Assembly (NCBI GenBank): GCA_024362935.1
Contig: JANCRA010000028.1
Span: forward strand, 5,554,501 to 5,618,500
Length of the DNA stretch: 64,000 nucleotides
Direction: 5' to 3'
Source of the DNA: Setophaga petechia
Taxonomy: Eukaryota; Chordata; Aves; Passeriformes; Parulidae
The position numbers were made by a program, and so were the translations under genes. Below the pieces are notes generated by a model. The model was not told the DNA's origin. It saw only the letters and a program-made list of their open reading frames with translations, and did no database searches. Positions 48,671-64,000 of this stretch are shown piece by piece. Positions within the stretch are counted from its first letter, which is position 1, and the number at the start of each line of letters is the position of its first letter.

Positions 48671-49303
48671 TTACATTAACTGATCATGTTGGTTCATTTT
48701 TTTGCTCTTCTCCTCAACTTCTTTCAGCACATCCTGCAATTTCTTAGAGCTCTGTGTCAGGAGGGCAAAGCTTTCTTTGAAGTTGCCGGCACCGTGCTCC
48801 CTGCAGATGTTCTCAAGCCCATCAAAGCACTGCAAAATCTTCTCCAGCTCGGCCTTGACAATCTTCTGCTCCTCCAGCTCAGCTCGCAGCTCCTGCTCCA
48901 GGACCGCCTCTGCCCTGCACTGCTGCTGCAGCTGCTCCAGCTCATCCTGCAGCGCCTGGAATTCCTCCTCGCTGTAGGGATACTGCTCCTGCACCCTGTC
49001 CTCGGGCAGCAGCACGTTCTTCGGGATGTTCAGCACCAGCTGCAGCAGCACTTCTTCCATTTTAGAGAACAGTTTATCGAAGTGCTCCTTCATGAAGAGC
49101 AGGAATTTCTCGGTGCATTTCCGGATCTTGGAAGGGCTGATTTTGCAGCCGGGAATGCCGTCCAGCTTCTTCAGCATCACGCCCTCCACCACCAGCATCA
49201 TTTCGAACAGGTAGTCCTGGAAGGCGATGTAAACACGCAGCATGCAGGTCTGCGGAGTGAACCCGAAGAACTGCGCCTCGTAGGTCATGGGATCCACCGA
49301 CAT
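48671..49303 (-). CDS. MIS12: MIS12 kinetochore complex component
   Basis: This is a single-exon 210-residue frame, close to the roughly 205 residues of the human protein, which as I recall also has an uninterrupted coding exon. The N-terminus from [15 protein letters not shown] onward is the family's hallmark and marks the start. Residues 1-100 form the Mis12 domain. The acidic stretch around LLPEDRV and PYSEEEF precedes coiled coil at about 115-160 (repeated Glu/Leu/Gln heptads). MIS12 forms a four-protein complex with DSN1, NSL1 and PMF1 that links centromere CENP-C to the NDC80 complex in mitosis. It is divergently transcribed from DERL2, sharing the upstream CpG-rich region, and the frame is intact. 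A 5' UTR intron may exist upstream, but no donor could be chosen with confidence. Confidence 0.97.
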   Translation of the reverse strand: MSVDPMTYEAQFFGFTPQTCMLRVYIAFQDYLFEMMLVVEGVMLKKLDGIPGCKISPSKIRKCTEKFLLFMKEHFDKLFSKMEEVLLQLVLNIPKNVLLPEDRVQEQYPYSEEEFQALQDELEQLQQQCRAEAVLEQELRAELEEQKIVKAELEKILQCFDGLENICREHGAGNFKESFALLTQSSKKLQDVLKEVEEKSKKMNQHDQLM

Positions 49304-49895
49304 GGCAGCGGGGGCCGCGGCGGCCGGGCTGTGAGGGGAAGGTGGGACTCACAGGGCGTTACCCGAGGCAGCGGGGCCACTTTGGCCGCTGGCGTTAGCG
49401 GGGCACAGGGCCTCTCCTGCCGCTGGTGTTCGCGGGCCGAGCGCGGAGTCGGGGCCGCTCCTGCCGCTGGTGTTCGCGGAGCCGGGGCCGCTCCTGCCGC
49501 TGGTGTTCGCGGGCCGAGCCCGGGGCCTCTGCCCGAGGACGGTTCCGAGACCCGGCGGGGCCGCCGCTGCTTTCCCGCCTCGCTCAAACGCCACCTCAGG
49601 GCGCCCCGCCCTTAGCCAATCAGCGCCCGCCAAGGAACGCTCCTGCCCAATCACCGAGCGCTCCGTCCCTCGGCGAGCGGGCCAAGCGCGGCCTCTCGGC
49701 CAATGGTAGCGAAGGGTGTGGGCGGGCATTGCAGGACGACCAATAGAAGTGCGGAGCTGCGGCCGCGTGCTGGGCAGTGGGCCAATGAGAGCGCAGAGAG
49801 GAGGGAGGGCGCTGCGGTTCAGCCAATGGGAGTGCGGAGCGTCGGGCGGGCGCGGAGGCGGGCGGGCCGCGGCGGAGCGGGGCGGGGCTGCCAAG
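49304..49895. promoter_or_regulatory. Bidirectional MIS12/DERL2 promoter with six CCAAT boxes
   Basis: A CpG-rich 592-bp interval separates the two start codons. CCAAT occurs six times in the same orientation, at 49616, 49647, 49700, 49740, 49782 and 49823. The last four are 40, 42 and 41 bp apart. NF-Y binds such elements in many TATA-less bidirectional promoters. No TATA box is seen. A YY1-type AAGATGGCG overlaps the DERL2 start codon. Confidence 0.8.
49415..49512. repeat. GC-rich minisatellite in the MIS12 upstream region
   Basis: A 21-bp core (TCCTGCCGCTGG followed by TGTTCGCGG) occurs at 49415-49435, 49459-49479 and 49492-49512, with a degenerate copy before it at about 49384. The spacing is 33 and 44 bp. 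It lies within the putative MIS12 5' region. Confidence 0.7.
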
Positions 49896-52800
49896 ATGGC
49901 GTACCAGACGTTCCGGCAGGAGTACCTGCAGGTGCCGCCCGTGACCCGGGCCTACACCACCGCCTGCGTCCTCACCACCGCCGCCGTGGTCAGTGGCGGC
50001 CGCGGGAGGGAGGGAGGGAGGCAGGCAGGCAGGCAGGCAGGCCGGCAGGCCGTGACGGGAGCTGGGAGCGGGGCGGGGTAGCCGTGGAAGGGGTGCCCTC
50101 AGGCACCGCCCGCGCACAGAGTCGGGTCTGGAGTCCCCAGACCCCCTGAGCGATTCGGGATTCCCGGAACCGGGCCCGGGAGAGGTGAAAACACGAGTAA
50201 ATAACAACAGCACCGGAGGGTTGTTGTATTGAGGCTCCAGAAAACTCACAGTGCTGATGTGACTTGCTGGGCTCTTTTTGGCACACAGGAATAGGTTGCT
50301 GTTTTGGGTGTGTATTTTTTCTTCTTCTGAAAATGTTTTCTTCTTTTTCAGCAATTAGAACTTATCACGCCCTTCCAGCTGTATTTCAACCCTGAGTTAA
50401 TATTTAAGCACTTTCAAGTAAGTGTTTTCTGAGGCACTGGAGGTTTTTAATTGTGCTATGGAGTTTTTTAAGTGTTTGTCTTCTCCAAACAGTGTACTTT
50501 TTGTATTGAAATTACACTTTTTAAAAGTTACTGTAGCTAGAGTGCAGACCACTATGCCTTAAAATAGGACTTAGTTTCATTTTCTGTAAAGGATATTTCA
50601 GTTTCATTGTTACTTGTTTATCTACTTAGACAATAAAAATAAGCTGTCATGTTTAAAGTCCTTGTATTTGTCTTATTTCCAGATATGGAGGTTAATCACA
50701 AACTACTTGTTCTTTGGACCAGTTGGCTTTAATTTTTTATTTAACATGATCTTTTTGTATCCTTCACCAAGTTGTGTTGGTTCCCTTGGCAAGAAGAGCT
50801 CCGGAGTGCAGGAATGTTGCTGCACCTGCACACAGGAGAGGTTGAGTTCCTGGGAATTCAGCAATGCCAACTTCAAGGGCTTCAAGGGGGTCTCCTTTTT
50901 AAATTGTCAAGAATTTTGCCAGTTATTTTTTTGGTGTTAAGAATTTGTACCAGCCTGATCCTTCAGATTGGTGCTGCAGGAAAAAATTCCAGGTAACTTT
51001 TTTGTCTCCTGGCTCACCCTCTGTGCTGAAGCATCCAGAAACAGCCAAGTGATTGGCAGTAAATTGACAAAACACTTTTAAGCTGATGTAGAAGTGAATA
51101 ATTTCCTGCTTGGACGTGTCTCTGAACTCACTTGCACTGGAGTTTTCCTGACCTTGGCCTCAGATACCGCTACTGCCGCATGCTCGAGGAAGGCTCTTTC
51201 CGGGGTCGCACGGCAGATTTTGTATTTATGTTCCTTTTTGGAGGACTTTTAATGACTGTATCCTTTCTGTTTTAATTCCAAGCTCCTTAAGTAAAGCTAC
51301 AGAAGTGTGAAGGAGAGCTGAAACCGTGTTGTCACTGTTACTTTAGTATAGTTTATTGCACAAGGAGTGCTGATATTTGTTAGTGTGGTTTTGAGTATTT
51401 TGGGATTGTTGCTGGTTTTTCGGGGTTTTTTCTGCTTGATCATGGAAATGAGGTTATCAGGGGGCTGTTTAGATGTGAGATCATGCTCAGGTTGTCTGTG
51501 AAGAATTAAATTCTGCTTTAATTAGATTATTCATGCTGCAGGTACCCTGAATCCTGCTGCACCTGTTGGATTTGATTGCCAGTAGTTTGACATCCTTACA
51601 CCTGAGAAAATGGATTTACCAACTGTGTAGAAAACACAAGATAACAAATTAAGCTGTGAAATTCCTGACCTCACAAGAGTTTCCTTAACGAGCCATGGCA
51701 GCTTTTTGGGCTGTTTGTGAACCTGGTGTTCCTGGGGCAGGCGTTCACCATCATGCTGGTGTACGTGTGGAGCCGCAGGAACCCCTACGTCCGCATGAAC
51801 TTCTTCGGGCTCCTCATCTTCCAAGCCCCCTTCCTACCCTGGGTGTTGATGGGCTTTTCTCTGCTCTTGGGGAACTCCATCATTGTGGATCTCCTGGGTG
51901 AGCAATGGCAGCAATCTCACAAGGATCTGTTCCTCCTCATGTTTTATCTGAAACAGAAAATGGGGATTTGTCCCATTTTTGGGCTAATTAATGCTTGGTG
52001 TTAGTTCTTCTGATATATTTACTATTTTATATTTATATTTTTAGGCTTTTCTGATTTCTAGCCATTGTAGCATGTTTTGTGCTGTGACAAGGATGGAAAG
52101 AGCTTCTGATGTTTTTTATTCTGGCTTTTTATTGTTTGGAATCAGCCCTGATGCATCATCTGACCATAGCATCAGTCTACTGAAATAAAATAGTTTATAT
52201 TACTATTTTATCAACTCTAATAGAGCCAAAACATCAGTATTTTTAATAATGACAAGATGTTTTCCCAATATTAATGTCCTATAGTATAAGTTAAGCTTTT
52301 TAGATGGCTGTTAACTTTCTTCCTTAGGCTTTATATTTCTGTATCATCAAATTTTCTGTGAAAGAACAAATGTACGTTGTTTTTCTGAAAACTCTGTAGT
52401 GTAAAGCAATTGTAAAGGAGAACTACTGAAAAATCACCTTTTGGCTTTTGTTTCTATACCAGGCATTGCTGTTGGGCATACATATTTTTTCTTAGAGGAT
52501 GTCTTTCCCAATCAGCCTGGTGGTGGGAGGCTCCTGAGAACACCGTCTGTCCTGTGAGTATTGGTGTCTGCTTGGGAAGAGACATGGGAAAAGTGCTTGT
52601 TTGGAAAACTGTTTGCAATTCAGTCACAACATTTGAGCAGAGACAGAATTGGGGTGTCTCTTCTTGCTTTTTATTGAACCTGTGTTGCCAAACAAGGAGC
52701 TGGAATTTGTTTAGGTGGGAACCAACCCAGAAGAGCTAAAGGGTTTTATCTTTGGTTTCTCTGATAACACTTTACTGACAGCACCAAAGCTATGTCCCCT

Positions 52801-53755
52801 GCTGAGTGTGAACAGTGGCGGAGGTACTACAAATAAGATATTTAATGGTTTTGTTTTTTTTCTTCTGTAAGTCATCCTCACATCACAATTTTGGGAAAGA
52901 ATCCTTCAGTGTTTATAGTATTGAGTAGTGGTGCTCCCACTCAGTTCCCTCTTGTGTGGATGCTCTAATCCATTATGGTGCTCTCCCAGAACACTTCTGA
53001 TAGTTGTTTTCCACAGAATCATAAGACTATCCTGAAGATGTCTGGCATAGAATATTTATACATAAATAGCAGAATAACCTCATCAGTCTTGATTTGGGAT
53101 CTCCTTCATGGTGGCTCCAAAGTGGACAGCATAAACCCACTGCCTGGGCAAGCTGTTCTTGAGGGAGGACACTGTGAGCTGACAGCAAGTGAGCTGTCTT
53201 GATCTTGTTTTTCACAGAATCATAAGACTATGCTCAAGATGTCTCTCATAGAATATTTATACATAAATAGCAGAATAACCTCATCAGTCTTGATTTGGGA
53301 TCTCCTTCCTGGTGGTTCCAGATTGGACAACATAAATCCCACTGCCTGGGCAAACTGTTCTTGAGGGACGGCACTGTGCAGCATGTGAGCTGTCTTGATG
53401 TTGTTTTTCACAGAATCATAAGACTGTCCTTAAGATGCCTGGCATAGAATGTTTATACATAAATATCAGAGGATGAACCTTATCAGTCTTGATTTGGAAT
53501 CTCCTTCCTGGTGGCTCCAAATTGGAGAGCACAAACCCCACTGCCTGGGCAAGCTGTTCTTGAGGGAGGGCACTGTGCAGCATGTGAGCTGTCTTGATGG
53601 TACAGTGAAAGCTGTTTTTTGAGGGATAACCATGCTTTGTGTTTTGCAGGAAAGCAATATTTGACACCCCAGAGGATGACCCCAACTACAACCCCTTGCC
53701 AGAGGAGCGGCCGGGGGGCTTTGCCTGGGGAGAGGGGCAGCGCCTCGGGGGTTAA
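49896..53755 (+). CDS. DERL2: Derlin-2
   Basis: Seven coding exons: 49896-49988, 50352-50417, 50683-50756, 51164-51257, 51702-51897, 52463-52553, 53650-53755. Together they give 239 residues, the length I recall for human derlin-2. Residues 1-31 begin [16 protein letters not shown]. Several membrane segments follow, with the rhomboid-family WR motif at about 54-55 ([11 protein letters not shown]). The C-terminal tail ends in the SHP-type p97-binding region ([11 protein letters not shown]). Derlin-2 is a rhomboid pseudoprotease of the ER membrane that works with the HRD1 ligase and p97/VCP in ER-associated degradation. The start codon has a YY1-like context. Introns 3 and 4 carry U12-type signals. 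A poly(A) signal lies at 54454-54459. No break is seen. Confidence 0.97.
50005..50050 (+). repeat. GGGA/GGCA microsatellite in DERL2 intron 1
   Basis: A run of AGGG tetranucleotides passes into GCAG tetranucleotides, ending in a slightly degenerate GCCGGCAGGCC. It is a simple repeat just after the first exon. Confidence 0.85.
50757..51163 (+). other. DERL2 intron 3, probable U12-type
   Basis: The donor reads GTATCCTT, the minor-spliceosome consensus and unlike the GTRAGT of the other introns. A branch-like TTTCCTGAC (51144-51152, six of nine matches to TTCCTTAAC) lies 12 bases before the CAG acceptor. The junction is forced by the frame, which must continue [13 protein letters not shown]. 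Confidence 0.78.
51258..51701 (+). other. DERL2 intron 4, U12-type
   Basis: The donor is GTATCCTTT. The exact U12 branch consensus TTCCTTAAC lies at 51681-51689, with its adenosine 13 bases before the acceptor. The reading frame fixes the junctions as GLLMT joined to LFGLFV. Confidence 0.9.
53012..53600 (+). repeat. Three-copy ~200-bp tandem repeat in DERL2 intron 6
   Basis: Three adjacent copies each begin CACAGAATCATAAGACT, at 53012, 53213 and 53409. The lengths are 201, 196 and about 190 bp. Copy-to-copy divergence is visible (for example TCCTGAAG, TGCTCAAG and TCCTTAAG near the left end). Each copy has the same small open frame on the - strand, which I take as an artefact of the repeat. 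Confidence 0.9.
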
Positions 53756-54453
53756 TCAGGGCCTGGGGCTGACCCTGGCCTGGCTCCAGCCCCATGGGGA
53801 CTCCTTCCCCAGCACAGAGAGGACTCTGACAGCCCTATGGTTTGGAACACAAGCACTTTATGAAATGCAGTCTCACCCGAGGCGCTCCCAGCACCCTTCC
53901 CAATCAGGGAATTCGTTGTGCTGGACATCATCTAAGTCCAGTGGAGCCAAAAATGTAAAACTGGAAACTGTTTCCTGTTAACTTCGGTTAACAAGGCCTC
54001 ACAAGTACTTGTTTAAAGTGATTTCTAAAGCATTTTTTTCAAGTTATTTGATACATGAAACTCTATGGGAAACTTTATAGAGGACAAACCCAACTTTTTG
54101 GGATTTAACTAATTTTTTTATTCTTGGATAAAACAACTGCAAGATGATTGAAAGGCTAAGTCACTATTTCAATGGCAAAAGGTTGTTTAATCTGAGGTGC
54201 TGCTGTCTCCAGTCATCTTTGAACTGCAGGGAACACAACATGCAGCTTTTCACTCTGCCAGCTGGATTTTTGGAATGTACATTTTGGTGTTTTTTTTCCC
54301 CCAAAGACTGTGTGTTCAGGTGCCCACAGTGGTGGTTAAATAGGTGTGCCTGCAAAATCCACCCCCATGTGCCCTCTGCTGATACTGGATGATCTGCAGC
54401 ACTAGAGAAGGAAACTTGTCTGGAGTCAGGACTCAAAAAATGATGATGAGTTG

Positions 54454-54459
54454 AATAAA
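54454..54459 (+). terminator. DERL2 poly(A) signal
   Basis: AATAAA about 700 bp after the DERL2 stop codon. The 3' UTR between 53756 and 54453 is AT-rich and holds no other gene. Confidence 0.7.
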
Positions 54460-54479
54460 ATGTCTTGTGGATCCTTTTT

Positions 54480-55369
54480 GGTTAATCCTTTGTATCATCC
54501 TGTAGTGTTGAGGCAGCAGGGGCTGGAAAAAGCAAATCCTTGAAGAGACAGAGATAAGTGCAGCTTTTCCCACAAGTGTCTCAGAAGTGCAGGACACAGC
54601 TTTGGCTGCTCAGGATGTGAAATCCGTGGTCTGTGGATGGAGTTTGTTGTGTCCAACACAGGCCAGTGGCATTTAGCTTAAAGCTGCATTGATTATAAAT
54701 ATCTCTGAGCAGCCACATGGGAATTTGGAGCTCAGTTCAGCTCAGTTGTTCTTAAATTGCCATAGAAAGTATTGGGTGGGGTTTTATTGATTATATCATA
54801 ATAGATAAAAGGAGTTAAAGCTGCATCTTCATGTTTCATTTTAGAGGATGGGCCTACTCATGACACGTGATTATCTCATTTAGTCTCAGATTTTGCTTTT
54901 AAAAACTTGTTACAGGTTTTAGTTTTTTTAATTTATAGTCCAGGAGAGAAATATGTGGGGATCTCAGGGGAAATGCTTTGTCCACAAGCAGTGTGTTAGA
55001 TTGATAAAGTGTGTGAGGTGATTTGTGTCTGCATTTTTATCTGTTAAAGGTTGTAAAACTTATGGAAACTTTGGAGGATTTTACAGGTTTTTTGGTCTGT
55101 TTTTGGGTCAGTTTTGATTGTTTCTAAACCAGATTTCTGGTGCTCCTAGAGAGCAGAAATGAAAGCGTTTTGGACAATGTTGCTTCAGCGTAGGTTATGA
55201 GGCAGGAATGAGATAAAAACGTTATTTTTGCGTGTTCTTTTTAGTTCAGTGTTTGAGGACCCCACCGTAGCTTGTTACTGGGACAAGTCCTGATTGAGAA
55301 CATGTCCGTACCCTACTCACAGCCGGCTCTCTGCCCTCCTTGGCTGCATTTTCCTGCCTTTTGGAGTCC
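54480..55369. other. DERL2-DHX33 intergenic DNA
   Basis: AT-rich sequence of roughly 0.9 kb between the DERL2 3' end and the DHX33 CpG-rich promoter. I see no gene, repeat family or RNA in it. Confidence 0.5.
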
Positions 55370-55602
55370 GCGATTTATCCGAGGGGCGCCCGGAGCCGGG
55401 AGCGCTGCAAATGGCGGCGGTGACGGGACTACAACTCCCAAGATGCTCCGCGCAGCGCCGCGCGGTGGCGTCATCACTGCGCCAGGGAGCCCGTGCGGCG
55501 GAGGGAGAGGCACAGGGGGCGGCCGGAGCCCCGGGACAGCCCCGGCGGGACGGACCGGACCGGGCCGAGCCGGGTCAGACCGGGGCGGGACCGCGAGGGG
55601 CA
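55370..55602 (+). promoter_or_regulatory. DHX33 CpG-rich promoter with ZNF143-type site
   Basis: ACTACAACTCCCAAGATGC at 55428-55446 is a close match to the ZNF143/SBF motif. It is preceded by a YY1-like AAATGGCGGC (55409-55418) and followed by an ATF/CRE-like GCGTCATCA (about 55468-55476). No TATA box is seen. All three lie 130-195 bp before the start codon. Confidence 0.72.
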
Positions 55603-63723
<8,121 letters not shown>

Positions 63724-63849
63724 CCTGGGACCAGCTGGCTCAGCTTCTCCTCAAAAGACTTTGTGAGAAGTATTGGAATAATACCAGTACAGCCAGACGA
63801 GATGTGCCTGAGCTTGGCTGGCCCTTGGTGCTGAACCAAACAGCGGCAC

Positions 63850-64000
63850 TGTGGTGTTTCACCCCACAGACACTTTTGGCTGGCTGGGTGTGTGGTGTTT
63901 CACCCCACAGACACTTTTGGCTGGCTGGGTGTGTGGTGTTTCACCCCATAGACACTTTTGGCTGGCTGGGTGTGTGGTGTTTCACCCCACAGACACTTTG
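63850..64000 (+). repeat. 41-bp minisatellite at the DHX33 3' end
   Basis: Copies start at 63850, 63891, 63932 and 63973, exactly 41 bp apart, and run off the window. Each begins TGTGGTGTTTCACCCC and ends GGCTGGCTGGGTG. Only one base differs (ATAGACAC in the third copy). No AATAAA is visible between the DHX33 stop and the repeat, so the repeat is probably within the 3' UTR. Confidence 0.93.

Noticed and set aside
49331..49360. 24-bp intron in the MIS12 5' region (GTGAGT to CACAG on the - strand)
   Set aside because: It is too short to be spliced in vertebrates. The acceptor might pair with a donor further upstream, but none could be chosen.
53027..53685. Three similar small frames on the - strand in DERL2 intron 6
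   Set aside because: They are repeats of one another because the underlying 200-bp segment is triplicated. There is no start context or domain.

Overview
The window is vertebrate nuclear DNA, most likely from a songbird. Three single-copy genes at the right end, MIS12, DERL2 and DHX33, lie in the order and orientation I recall for the human 17p13 neighbourhood. Two fragments resemble the 3' end of the avian CR1 LINE, introns are compact, and the left two thirds is an amplified PIM-like kinase family of the kind known to be expanded in songbirds. The species cannot be named from the sequence alone.

Positions 1-42532 are a head-to-tail tandem array with a period of 5080-5085 bp. It holds the 3' part of one gene (copy A) and eight complete genes (copies B-I), all on the + strand. 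Each unit has about 1.7 kb of spacer, a TATA-box promoter and a seven-exon gene ending in an AATAAA signal. The splice phases join a 334-codon first exon (N-terminal membrane segment, very basic stretch, low-complexity tail) and a 74-codon Pro/Ala/Cys-rich exon in frame to five exons that match PIM1 exons 2-6 in order, phase and content. The predicted 675-residue product is a membrane-anchored PIM-like serine/threonine kinase. The kinase part keeps the glycine loop, VALK lysine, alpha-C glutamate, ERPE hinge, catalytic Asp, DFG and PEW motifs, but has HGD in place of HRD in every copy. The copies differ at only a handful of coding sites, so the array is very young or being homogenised. It runs off the left edge of the window.

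Positions 42533-47700 are intergenic: a short tandem duplication, a possible gene relic, and two CR1 fragments. MIS12 (kinetochore) lies on the - strand at 48671-49303. A 592-bp CpG-rich bidirectional promoter with six same-orientation CCAAT boxes separates it from DERL2 (ER-associated degradation, + strand, seven coding exons, 239 residues). DERL2 introns 3 and 4 both look like U12-type introns. DHX33 (DEAH-box helicase, + strand, twelve coding exons, 669 residues) follows from its own CpG-rich promoter with a ZNF143-type site. One of its introns carries an LTR-like insertion, and the window ends in a 41-bp minisatellite just past its stop codon.

MIS12, DERL2 and DHX33 are unrelated housekeeping genes. 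I see no functional link between them and the kinase array other than position.
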